Below are positions 13,712-20,322 of a stretch of 20,409 bases of DNA, piece after piece. The stretch comes from STD2-102 sp964414205. Its GTDB lineage: Bacteria; Bacillota; Clostridia; Christensenellales; CAG-917. The stretch is taken from contig CAYPVP010000020.1 of the NCBI GenBank assembly GCA_964414205.1, forward strand, positions 1 through 20,409. Reading direction: 5' to 3'. Both the position numbers and the translations under genes were made by a program. The notes under the pieces were generated by a model. The model saw only the letters and a program-made list of their open reading frames with translations. It searched no databases and had not been told where the DNA came from. The number at the start of each line of letters is the position of its first letter. The stretch's first letter is position 1.

Positions 13712-15337
13712 TCAATACATTTCTCCACCCATGCCACCAGCAGGGACAGCAGGAGTTGGTTCAGGAATGTCTGTAACAAGTGCTTCGGTTGTAAGAAGTG
13801 TTCCTGCAACTGATGCTGCATTTTGAAGTGCAGTTCTTGTGACTTTGGTTGGGTCAAGAATTCCTGCTTGAACCATGTCAACATATTCATTTTTCATTGC
13901 ATCATAGCCAAAAACAGAGTTGTTTGCGTTGACAATTGTGTTTACAACAACGCCACCATCAACACCAGCGTTCAAAGCAATTTGTCTGATTGGAGATTCC
14001 AATGCTCTCAAAATGATGTTTGCACCTGTTTTGACATCTCCGTCAAGGTCGGCAATGCGTTTTGCAACATTGTTTCTGACAGAAAGCAATGCAACACCAC
14101 CACCAGGCACAATGCCTTCTTCAACTGCTGCTCTTGTTGCTGCAAGTGCGTCTTCAATGCGAAGTTTTCTTTCTTTCATTTCAACTTCTGTTGCAGCACC
14201 CACACCAATGACTGCTACGCCACCTGCAAGTTTTGCAAGTCTTTCTTGAAGTTTTTCACGGTCATAGTCACTTGTGGTTTCTTTGATTTGATTTTTGATT
14301 GATTGAACTCTGCCTTGGAGTGCATCTTTGTTTCCTGCTCCTCCAACAATGGTTGTGTTGTCTTTGTCAACACGAACAGTTTTTGCTGTGCCGAGCATGT
14401 CGATTGTTGCAGTTTTGAGGTCAAGACCAAGGTCTGATGAAATGACTGTTCCACCTGTCAAAATTGCAATGTCTTCAAGCATTGCTTTTCTTCTGTCGCC
14501 AAAACCAGGGGCTTTGACTGCCACGCAGTTGAAAACTCCTTTCAATTTGTTGACAATGATTGTTGTCAATGCTTCGCCTTCAATGTCTTCTGCAATAATC
14601 AAAAGTTTCATGCCTTGTTTCAAAACTTGTTCCAAAATTGGCAAAATTTCTTGAATGTTGCTGATTTTTTTGTCAGTAATCAAAATTGCTGGGTTGTCAA
14701 GTTCTGCCACCATTTTGTCAAGGTCGGTGACAAGATATGGTGAAGCATAGCCACGGTCAAATTGCATGCCTTCAACAACATTGAGTTCTGTTGTCATTGT
14801 TTTGCCTTCATCAATTGTGATGACTCCGTCTTTTCCGACTTTTTCCATAGCGTCAGAAATGAGTTTTCCAATTTCTTCATCGCCAGCAGAAATTGCAGCA
14901 ACTTGCTCAATTGATTGTTTGTTTTCAATTGGTTTTGAAATTGTTTTGAGTTCGTCAACAACGATGTCTGTTGCAACTTTGATTCCTTTTTTCAAAATCA
15001 TTGGGTTTGCACCTGCTGCAACGTTTTTCAAACCTTCTTTGATGATTGCTTGTGCAAGCACAGCAGCAGTTGTTGTTCCGTCACCAGCAATGTCGTTGGT
15101 TTTTGTTGAAACTTCTTTGATGATTTGAGCGCCCATGTTTTGAAATGCGTTTTCAAGTTCAATTTCTTTTGCAATTGTCACGCCATCATTTGTGATGAGT
15201 GGTGTGCCATATTTTTTGTCAAGAACGACGTTTCTTCCTTTTGGTCCGAGTGTGACTTTGACTGTGTTTGCAAGTGTGTCAACACCATTTTCAAGAGCCT
15301 TTCTTGCTTCTTCTCCGTAAAGATATTGTTTTGCCAT
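13712..15337 (-). CDS. groL: Chaperonin GroEL (60 kDa)
   Basis: GroEL, 541 residues, the standard length. It forms the double-ring ATP-driven folding chamber in the cytoplasm with GroES as lid. TVKVTLGPKGRNVVLDKKYG is the nucleotide-binding start, AGDGTTTAAVLAQ (84-96) holds the catalytic Asp86, VPGGGVALL and NAGVDGGVVV are equatorial-domain motifs, and the C-terminus ends in the flexible GGMGGEMY tail. ATG 15337 follows AGGAGG. It lies 14 bases after groES, in the usual groES-groEL operon under a CIRCE element. Confidence 0.98.
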   Translation of the reverse strand: MAKQYLYGEEARKALENGVDTLANTVKVTLGPKGRNVVLDKKYGTPLITNDGVTIAKEIELENAFQNMGAQIIKEVSTKTNDIAGDGTTTAAVLAQAIIKEGLKNVAAGANPMILKKGIKVATDIVVDELKTISKPIENKQSIEQVAAISAGDEEIGKLISDAMEKVGKDGVITIDEGKTMTTELNVVEGMQFDRGYASPYLVTDLDKMVAELDNPAILITDKKISNIQEILPILEQVLKQGMKLLIIAEDIEGEALTTIIVNKLKGVFNCVAVKAPGFGDRRKAMLEDIAILTGGTVISSDLGLDLKTATIDMLGTAKTVRVDKDNTTIVGGAGNKDALQGRVQSIKNQIKETTSDYDREKLQERLAKLAGGVAVIGVGAATEVEMKERKLRIEDALAATRAAVEEGIVPGGGVALLSVRNNVAKRIADLDGDVKTGANIILRALESPIRQIALNAGVDGGVVVNTIVNANNSVFGYDAMKNEYVDMVQAGILDPTKVTRTALQNAASVAGTLLTTEALVTDIPEPTPAVPAGGMGGEMY

Positions 15338-15351
15338 GTTTTAGCCTCCTA

Positions 15352-15636
15352 TTACTTTACAATTGCCAAAATGTCACTTTGGCGAACGATTGTGACTTCT
15401 TCATCATCAAGTTTGAAGTCGCTTCCTGCATATTTTGAATAAAGAATTTTGTCGCCGACTGCAACTTGCATGACAATTTCTTTGCCGTCAACAATTCCTC
15501 CTGGTCCAACTGCGACAACCTCAGCGAGTTGTGGTTTTTCTTGTGCAGAACTTGGAAGGACAATTCCGCTTGCAGTTTTTTCAGTGCTGTCAATTGCTTT
15601 CAAAACAACTTTGTCAAAAAGTGGTTTTATTTCCAT
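15352..15636 (-). CDS. groS: Co-chaperonin GroES (10 kDa)
   Basis: GroES, 94 residues. It starts MEIKPLFDKVVLK, has the mobile loop KTASGIVLPSSAQEKP that binds GroEL, the VAVGPGG turn and the YSKYAGSDFK segment. ATG 15636 follows GGAGG at an 8-base spacing. The open frame continues upstream to 15906 but crosses the promoter and CIRCE element, so longer starts are rejected. It is the first gene of groES-groEL; transcription should rise on heat stress when HrcA lets go of CIRCE. Confidence 0.97.
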   Translation of the reverse strand: MEIKPLFDKVVLKAIDSTEKTASGIVLPSSAQEKPQLAEVVAVGPGGIVDGKEIVMQVAVGDKILYSKYAGSDFKLDDEEVTIVRQSDILAIVK

Positions 15637-15696
15637 AGTTGATACCTCCAATATATCTAAAATTTTTTTTATTATTTTGTCGAAATAATTCAAGTT

Positions 15697-15723
15697 TTGG
15701 CACTCTCTTTGTTCGACTGCTAA
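15697..15723. promoter_or_regulatory. CIRCE element (HrcA operator) of groESL
   Basis: Read on the minus strand it is TTAGCAGTC-N9-GAGTGCCAA. The CIRCE consensus is TTAGCACTC-N9-GAGTGCTAA, so there is one mismatch in each arm and the spacing is exact. It begins two bases after the -10 box and covers the predicted start, as in known HrcA-repressed operons. hrcA is not in this window. Confidence 0.88.
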
Positions 15724-15724
15724 A

Positions 15725-15753
15725 AGTTTATGACAGATGCAAAGAAAAGTCAA
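15725..15753 (-). promoter_or_regulatory. groESL promoter
   Basis: On the minus strand TTGACT (15753-15748), 17-base spacer, TAAACT (15730-15725), directly ahead of CIRCE. Confidence 0.75.
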
Positions 15754-15783
15754 TAGATAATGCCAAATTATTTGTGAAAGATT

Positions 15784-15799
15784 TCTGAAATTTTTCAGA
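15784..15799. promoter_or_regulatory. Perfect 16-base inverted repeat upstream of the groESL promoter
   Basis: TCTGAAA-TT-TTTCAGA lies 30 bases upstream of the groESL -35 box, in the 15754-16065 gap. No other strong element or gene is seen in that gap apart from the weak promoter at 15909. A role as an operator is possible but unsupported. Confidence 0.25.
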
Positions 15800-15908
15800 C
15801 TTTCAATTTTATGTGTGTTTTTTTGCAACAATGCAACAATATCATTCAAAAACAACAAAAAACAACAATTATGGCAAGCACAATGAAAAAATTTGTTTAC
15901 TTGCACTT

Positions 15909-15936
15909 TTGTTTATGATAATTTATTAGGTATATA
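15909..15936 (+). promoter_or_regulatory. Possible promoter for the dCMP deaminase gene
   Basis: TTGTTT (15909-15914), 16 bases, TATATA (15931-15936). The match is weak in AT-rich DNA. It would give a leader of about 125 bases. An 11-codon frame at 15988 (MKKFEKNLNNV) has no ribosome site and is not counted as a gene. Confidence 0.25.
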
Positions 15937-16065
15937 GAATTATTGCATTTGAAAAATTTGTTTCGATTTTGAGTAATATATCCATTATGAAAAAATTTGA
16001 AAAAAATTTAAACAATGTGGCGTGATATGAGAAAATTGCAAAACAAAATTTCGTGAGGTGAAGTT

Positions 16066-16512
16066 ATGGACAAATGGGACAAAAGATTTATGGAAATCTG
16101 TGATGTCGTGGCAACTTGGTCAAGTTGTGTCAGACGAAGCATTGGTGCAGTCATTGTCATGGACAAAAGAATTTTGACAACAGGTTATAATGGCGCTCCT
16201 GCTGGAATCACAAGTTGCAAAGACAAAGGCTTTTGCATGAGAGATGAACATTCCATTCCGTCTGGAACAAGACAAGAGTTCTGCTATGCCGTTCATGCCG
16301 AACAAAATGCAATTACACAAGCAGCAAAGTTGGGAGTTTCTGTTCAAGGTGCAACACTCTATTGCACTCATCAGCCATGCACAATTTGCACAAGAATGAT
16401 TATCAACAGTGGAATTAAACGTGTAGTTTTCAATCATCCTTATCCTGATGAATTTTCAATGAAGTTGTTGCAAGAAAGTGGCGTGTTGTGTGAACGCTAT
16501 ATTGAAGAATAG
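16066..16512 (+). CDS. comEB: dCMP deaminase (ComEB-type)
   Basis: A 148-residue zinc cytidine/deoxycytidylate deaminase. His77 and Glu79 in HAEQNAI and the Cys105/Cys108 pair in HQPCTICTR form the catalytic zinc site. GYNGAPAG (40-47) is the nucleotide-binding motif of dCMP deaminases, and the Cys-rich insert TSCKDKGFCMRDEHS is typical of the ComEB/dCMP subgroup. It turns dCMP into dUMP, the substrate of ThyA encoded in the same window. ATG 16066 follows GAGGTGA at a suitable spacing. A terminator-like hairpin follows the stop, so it is probably monocistronic. The name ComEB reflects B. subtilis nomenclature and does not imply a role in competence. Confidence 0.93.
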   Translation: MDKWDKRFMEICDVVATWSSCVRRSIGAVIVMDKRILTTGYNGAPAGITSCKDKGFCMRDEHSIPSGTRQEFCYAVHAEQNAITQAAKLGVSVQGATLYCTHQPCTICTRMIINSGIKRVVFNHPYPDEFSMKLLQESGVLCERYIEE

Positions 16513-16522
16513 GCAAAAAGCG

Positions 16523-16549
16523 AACCAGCATAGCAATGTGTTGGTTTTT
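16523..16549 (+). terminator. Probable terminator after dCMP deaminase gene
   Basis: Arms AACCAGCA (16523-16530) and TGTTGGTT (16539-16546) with one G-U pair and an 8-base loop, followed by TTT. Confidence 0.5.
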
Positions 16550-16799
16550 AGAAGTAATAGATTAAAATTTATTATATTAAAAAAATACTAAATGATAAGC
16601 CTAGTAAAAAGCAAAACCTAGAAATAGCAAAAAAACATAGGTAAATCTAGCAAAACTTTATAACATAGTAAAAGCAACGTAAAAGCAAAATCTAGAATAA
16701 TCTAAAACTAATCAATAAAAAAAACTTAATAGGCAAAATCTATAAAAGACAAAACCTAGGAAAGAAAAAATAGCAAAAAACGAAACTAGAAAAACAATC
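16550..16799. repeat. A-rich intergenic region with degenerate 12-base repeats, no gene
   Basis: About 250 bases with plus-strand A bias and no open frame. Variants of RGCAAAAYCTAG recur: AGCAAAACCTAG (16610-16621), AGCAAAATCTAG (16684-16695), GGCAAAATCTAT (16732-16743) and GACAAAACCTAG (16748-16759), with looser copies at about 16649 and 16780. I see no clear promoter for the aminotransferase gene that follows. Confidence 0.5.
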
Positions 16800-16811
16800 G
16801 TGGAGAGAGAA

Positions 16812-17999
16812 ATGTATAACAAAGAGATGTATCAACTGGGAAGCAAACGTTCTGTGATTAGAGAACTTTTTGAGTATGGAAAGAAAAGAGCAGAGGAAGT
16901 GGGTGAAGAAAATGTTTTTGATTTTTCACTTGGAAATCCAAATGTTCCTGCACCAAAATGCGTGACTGATGCAGTTGTAGAATTGATGGCTCAAAAAGAT
17001 AGCACAAAGGTTCACGGCTACACTTCTGCCCAAGGTGATGTATCAGTCAGAAAAGCGATTGCAAACTATGTCAACGAACGCTTTTCAACTTCTCTTTCGC
17101 AAGACAACATCTATATGACTGTTGGGGCGGCGGCTTCACTTTGCATTTGTTTGAGAGCGCTGAACGAAAACAACGACGAATTCATCACTTTTGCTCCGTT
17201 TTTTCCTGAATACACCGTTTTTGCACATTCAATGGGAGGCAAATTGGTTGTTTCGCCTTTCAATCCTGAAAATTTTCAAATTGATTTGCCAAAATTTGAA
17301 TCATTGATAAATGAAAAAACAAAAGGTATCATCATCAATTCGCCAAACAATCCTTCTGGCGTTGTTTACAGTGAAGAAACAATCAAAAGCGTTGCTGAAA
17401 TTTTGACAAGAAAAAGCAATGAATTTGGGCATCCAATTTTCATAATTGCCGATGAACCATACAGAGAACTGGTTTTTTCAGATGTTAAAGTTCCATATTT
17501 GATGAACTACTACAAATATACTTTGGTGTGCTATTCATACAGCAAGTCGCTGTCACTTCCAGGTGAAAGAATTGGATATATTGCCGTAAACCCAGAAATG
17601 AAAGAATCAAAAGATGTTTATGCAGCAATTTGTGGCGCAGGCAGAGCACTTGGCTATGTTTGTGCACCAAGTTTGTTTCAAAAGGTCATTGAAAAATGCG
17701 TGAAGGCAACAACTGATGTTGAAGCATACAGAAAAAACAGAAATTTGATTTATGAAAATTTGACAAGAATTGGCTATCAATGTGTGCGACCTGATGGTGC
17801 ATTCTATCTTTTTGTCAAGGCTCTTGAAAAAGATGCAAATGCGTTTTGCGACAAAGCAAAGAAATTGGGACTTTTGCTTGTTCCAGGTGATGATTTTGGT
17901 GCAAAAGGCTATGTTAGAATTGCCTATTGCGTAAGTTATGACATGATTGAACGCTCAATTCCTGCTTTTGAAAAATTGTTTGAAATGTATAATATGTAA
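16812..17999 (+). CDS. PLP-dependent aminotransferase, class I/II (fold type I)
   Basis: A 395-residue aspartate-aminotransferase-superfamily enzyme. FDFSLGNPNVPAP (36-48) is the N-terminal substrate-side motif, GYTSAQGDVSVRKAIA the substrate/cofactor loop, INSPNNPSGVVYS holds the conserved Asn, and IIADEPYRELVF the Asp and Tyr that contact PLP. Lys245 in CYSYSKSLSLPGERIGY forms the Schiff base, and RIAYCVS near the end carries the carboxylate-binding Arg. It resembles the clostridial proteins annotated as pyridoxal phosphate-dependent aminotransferase; the amino acid substrate cannot be assigned. ATG 16812 is chosen because GGAG (16802-16805) lies 6 bases upstream. A GTG at 16800 is in frame but would put that ribosome site inside the gene. 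Confidence 0.9.
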   Translation: MYNKEMYQLGSKRSVIRELFEYGKKRAEEVGEENVFDFSLGNPNVPAPKCVTDAVVELMAQKDSTKVHGYTSAQGDVSVRKAIANYVNERFSTSLSQDNIYMTVGAAASLCICLRALNENNDEFITFAPFFPEYTVFAHSMGGKLVVSPFNPENFQIDLPKFESLINEKTKGIIINSPNNPSGVVYSEETIKSVAEILTRKSNEFGHPIFIIADEPYRELVFSDVKVPYLMNYYKYTLVCYSYSKSLSLPGERIGYIAVNPEMKESKDVYAAICGAGRALGYVCAPSLFQKVIEKCVKATTDVEAYRKNRNLIYENLTRIGYQCVRPDGAFYLFVKALEKDANAFCDKAKKLGLLLVPGDDFGAKGYVRIAYCVSYDMIERSIPAFEKLFEMYNM

Positions 18000-18019
18000 A
18001 ATAATTTGGAATTGTGGAT

Positions 18020-18298
18020 ATGGAAATTTTATTTCAATTTTTTTATGAAATCTATTTGGAAATTGTGATGTTTGCAGTTCCAGAAAACAAATTGAAAAAG
18101 TGGCAGAAAAATTTGTTGAAAGCAATGTGTGTTCTTGTTTCTGCAACAATGATTTTGCTCATATCAATTGGAATTTCTTTTTTGATGGAGAATGTCAAAG
18201 ACATTGTCGGCATTGCTTTGATTTCATCAGGCTTTGCATTGCTGATTGTTCAAATTGTTTTGTTTGTGGGCATAAGAATTTATGCAAAAAAACAATAA
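18020..18298 (+). CDS. Small two-helix membrane protein, unknown function
   Basis: A 92-residue protein with an amphipathic N-terminus (MEILFQFFYEIYLEIVMFAVPENK), a basic stretch KLKKWQKN and two hydrophobic segments at about 35-56 and 62-87, ending in YAKKQ. The positive residues at 25-30 and at the C-terminus place both ends inside the cytoplasm. The N-terminus is reminiscent of short conserved clostridial proteins starting EILFEVYMELM, from memory only. The start is uncertain: GTG 18014 and ATG 18020 are in frame, ATG 18068 is a shorter option, and the only ribosome site is a weak TTTGGA. It follows the aminotransferase by 20 bases and is probably on the same transcript. The function is unknown. 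Confidence 0.7.
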   Translation: MEILFQFFYEIYLEIVMFAVPENKLKKWQKNLLKAMCVLVSATMILLISIGISFLMENVKDIVGIALISSGFALLIVQIVLFVGIRIYAKKQ

Positions 18299-18330
18299 AA
18301 TTAAATTTTGATATAAGTATCGTATGAAAA

Positions 18331-18348
18331 ATTGATTTGAAAATCAAT
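18331..18348. repeat. 18-base perfect inverted repeat
   Basis: ATTGATTT-GA-AAATCAAT in the gap between the small membrane protein gene and the terminator at 18425. It has no T run. It could be a weak hairpin in the 3' end of the plus-strand transcript. Confidence 0.35.
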
Positions 18349-18424
18349 ATTTGATATAGATTGAATCATTATGATTTTTTCAAACATCAATCTTTTTGAA
18401 ACATCTTTTTATTTTGTGCCAATC

Positions 18425-18455
18425 AAAAACGCCCCACAAATTGCGAGGCGTTTTT
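18425..18455. terminator. Bidirectional terminator between the membrane protein gene and trhP
   Basis: Arms AAAAACGCC (18425-18433) and GGCGTTTTT (18447-18455) with a 13-base loop. It lies between two converging genes. Confidence 0.8.
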
Positions 18456-18467
18456 ATTGTTTTTTCT

Positions 18468-19697
18468 TCAATTCTTTTCGGAAAATTCACGGCGAAGAAT
18501 GTCGCCAGATTCAACTTCAAATTCCAATGGTAAAAGCAATTTTTGTTGAACTAGCATGGCATCTTCAACATCATTTCCTTTCATGTCTTTCATTGTCGGA
18601 ACAATAAATGTTTTTCCAAAACTTTCGTTTGCTGAAAGAATTTCTAGCGTTTCGCCTTTTTTAAATCGGTTTCGCATTTCAATTGTTGCAATTTTGCTTT
18701 GCTTGTCATAGTCAAGAACAATTGCAATGAATTCTGCCGTTCCTTCAAGATTTTTGTCTTCTGGCTTTGTGGTATCGTCATTTTCTCCAAGTGCAAAAGC
18801 AGTGGTATATTCTCGGTGAGAAAATTTTTCAAGTTCGGTTTGCCAAAGTTGCAAATTGTCCATTTTGCCAGTTGACAAAAATTCATCAATTGCTCGGCGA
18901 TAGGTGTTGATGACGCCTGCGATATAATATTCACTTTTGATTCGTCCTTCAACTTTGAATGACATGACGCCTGCTTCAATCATCTGTGGCAAAAGTTGCA
19001 ACAAATTCAAATCTTTGCTGTTTAGAATGTAGGCTCCTCGCTCATCTTCTTCAACATCAAATTTTTGGTCAGGTCTTTTTTCTTCAACCAATGAATAGTT
19101 CCACCTGCAAGATTGAACACATTCACCACGATTGGCATCTCTCTTTGCTATGTAGTTTGAAAGCCAGCAACGACCACTGTATGAAATGCACATTGCTCCG
19201 TGAACAAATGCTTCAAGTTCAACTTGTGGTGCATGTTGATGAATTTCTGCAATATCTTCAAGTTGCAATTCTCTTGCAAGAACAACACGCTCTGCGCCTT
19301 GCTTTTGCCAAAACTCAACAGCCATTTTGTTTTGTGTGTTTGCTTGTGTTGAAACATGAACAACCAATTTTGGTGCTACTTGACGGGCAAGCATAATAAG
19401 CCCAGGGTCAGAGATGATGACAGCATCAACTTCGATTTTTTCAAGGAATTTAAAATATGTTTCTGCTTCAAGCAAATCTTTGTTTTTTGCAAAGATATTT
19501 GCAGTGACATAGATTTTTTTGCCAAGTTTGTGAGCATAAATTGTTGCCTCTTCCAATTCTTCATTTGAAAAATTGTCAGCAAAAGCACGCAAAGAAAAGG
19601 CTTTTCCACCAACATAAACTGCATCAGCACCGAAGTGAAATGCAACTTTCATTTTTTTCATGTTGCCCGCTGGGGCCAAAAGTTCAATTTTTTCCAT
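18468..19697 (-). CDS. trhP: U32-family protein, TrhP-type tRNA hydroxylation protein
   Basis: A 409-residue protein of the peptidase U32 family with both the main domain and the C-terminal barrel domain (from about 325, LEGTAEFIAIVLDY onward), as in YegQ/TrhP and B. subtilis YrrO. Such proteins, despite the peptidase name, are needed for prephenate-dependent hydroxylation of U34 in tRNA; that role is known for family members and inferred here. Visible marks are the N-terminal IELLAPAG, VYVGGKAFSLRAFA, and four cysteines (170, 177, 193, 197) in EAFVHGAMC, SGRCWLS and RGECVQSCRW that likely hold an iron-sulfur cluster. The start is ATG 19697, because ELLAPAG is the family N-terminus and the upstream frame is AT-rich and lacks the family pattern. 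There is no ribosome site: a TATAAT box ends 8 bases before the ATG, which predicts a leaderless mRNA. Confidence 0.88.
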   Translation of the reverse strand: MEKIELLAPAGNMKKMKVAFHFGADAVYVGGKAFSLRAFADNFSNEELEEATIYAHKLGKKIYVTANIFAKNKDLLEAETYFKFLEKIEVDAVIISDPGLIMLARQVAPKLVVHVSTQANTQNKMAVEFWQKQGAERVVLARELQLEDIAEIHQHAPQVELEAFVHGAMCISYSGRCWLSNYIAKRDANRGECVQSCRWNYSLVEEKRPDQKFDVEEDERGAYILNSKDLNLLQLLPQMIEAGVMSFKVEGRIKSEYYIAGVINTYRRAIDEFLSTGKMDNLQLWQTELEKFSHREYTTAFALGENDDTTKPEDKNLEGTAEFIAIVLDYDKQSKIATIEMRNRFKKGETLEILSANESFGKTFIVPTMKDMKGNDVEDAMLVQQKLLLPLEFEVESGDILRREFSEKN

Positions 19698-19704
19698 AAA
19701 TTTT

Positions 19705-19713
19705 ATTATAGCA
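19705..19713 (-). promoter_or_regulatory. Extended -10 promoter directly upstream of trhP
   Basis: The minus strand reads TGC-TATAAT (19713-19705), then AAAATTT and the ATG. Transcription would start at or one base before the start codon. No good -35 hexamer is present, which is common with an extended -10 element. Confidence 0.6.
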
Positions 19714-19857
19714 TAGTTGAAGAATCTTGGAAAGTTTTTTGAAAAGGATATCAAAAATGAAATGTTTGTTGGTTTCAAAGAAATTTGTGTGGAATGAGTG
19801 AAAAAGTTTATGAAAAAAAATAAAAGCAAAAAAAATTCAAAAAAGTGTAAAAAATGC

Positions 19858-19886
19858 TTGTCAAAAAAATCATAATAGTGTAATAT
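19858..19886 (+). promoter_or_regulatory. Promoter of the tRNA-Val genes
   Basis: TTGTCA (19858-19863), 17-base spacer, TAATAT (19881-19886), 14 bases before the mature 5' end of the first tRNA. The rest of 19698-19857 is AT-rich without another element that I can support, apart from the trhP promoter. Confidence 0.65.
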
Positions 19887-19900
19887 CTCAATTGTTGTAC

Positions 19901-19977
<77 letters not shown>

Positions 19978-19981
19978 AATG

Positions 19982-20011
19982 AAAAGGCTGACAAATCAAT
20001 GTCAGCCTTTT
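19982..20011 (+). terminator. Terminator after the first tRNA-Val
   Basis: A 12-base perfect stem AAAAGGCTGACA (19982-19993) and its complement (20000-20011) around a 6-base loop. The T run is only four bases, so readthrough into the second tRNA is possible. A second, weaker stem follows at about 20022-20053 (AGAGAAGAAA with TTTTTTCTCT). Confidence 0.65.
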
Positions 20012-20122
20012 GAAATCACAAATGAGAGAAGAAATGTATTTATGTTTTTTCTCTTTGTTACAAATCCACCTGAAATATGGTGGCAATTCAAAAGATAACG
20101 ATGCAAATCGAAAACATATCAT

Positions 20123-20199
20123 GGAGGCATAGCCCAGTTGGTTAGAGCGCTCGCTTCACATGCGAGAGGTCGCAGGTTCAAGTCCTGCTGTCTCCACCA
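20123..20199 (+). tRNA. tRNA-Val (anticodon CAC)
   Basis: A 77-base cloverleaf with encoded CCA, closely similar to the first. The acceptor is GGAGGCA/TGTCTCC, the anticodon stem CTCGC/GCGAG encloses loop TTCACAT with CAC at 34-36, and the T arm is GCAGG-TTCAAGT-CCTGC. It reads GUG. It shares the D arm of the first tRNA, including the 12-23 mismatch. No convincing promoter lies in 20012-20122 (only a CCACC/GGTGG inverted repeat near 20068), so it may depend on readthrough from the first. Confidence 0.96.
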
Positions 20200-20206
20200 A
20201 TAGAAT

Positions 20207-20254
20207 AGCGTTGAATACTATATGCGAAAAGGTATTCGGCGTTTTTTCTTTTTT
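20207..20254 (+). terminator. Terminator after the second tRNA-Val
   Basis: A 12-base stem with arms at 20207-20218 (AGCGTTGAATAC) and 20232-20243 (GTATTCGGCGTT, G-U pairs included), followed by a T-rich tract to 20254. Confidence 0.8.
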
Positions 20255-20298
20255 CAACAAATTTTCTCCAAAATGCCTCAAAACTCAAAATTTTGCAA

Positions 20299-20322
20299 AA
20301 AAGTGTAGTCAAAAGTGTAGTC
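20299..20322. repeat. 12-base tandem repeat near the window end
   Basis: AAAAGTGTAGTC occurs twice in exact tandem (20299-20310, 20311-20322), followed by the decayed AAAACTGCTATC. The 20255-20409 stretch is otherwise AT-rich without a gene. Another near-repeat, TTTAAAGAAT, occurs at about 20340 and 20361. Confidence 0.6.

Noticed and set aside
15637..15906. N-terminal extension of GroES
   Set aside because: It crosses the groESL promoter and CIRCE, and GroES has its standard N-terminus and ribosome site at 15636.
15988..16023. 11-codon frame MKKFEKNLNNV ahead of the dCMP deaminase gene
   Set aside because: No ribosome site, no features of an attenuator and no link to the next start.
16550..16799. 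A-rich repeats as a CRISPR array
   Set aside because: The repeats are only 12 bases, imperfect and irregularly spaced, with no spacer-like units and no cas genes.
19698..19829. N-terminal extension of the U32 protein (MLLFFFINFF...), which looks like a signal peptide
   Set aside because: It is translated AT-rich promoter DNA. The family begins with IELLAPAG and acts in the cytoplasm.
20068..20085. CCACC/GGTGG inverted repeat between the tRNA genes as a terminator
   Set aside because: The stem is only five bases and no T run follows.
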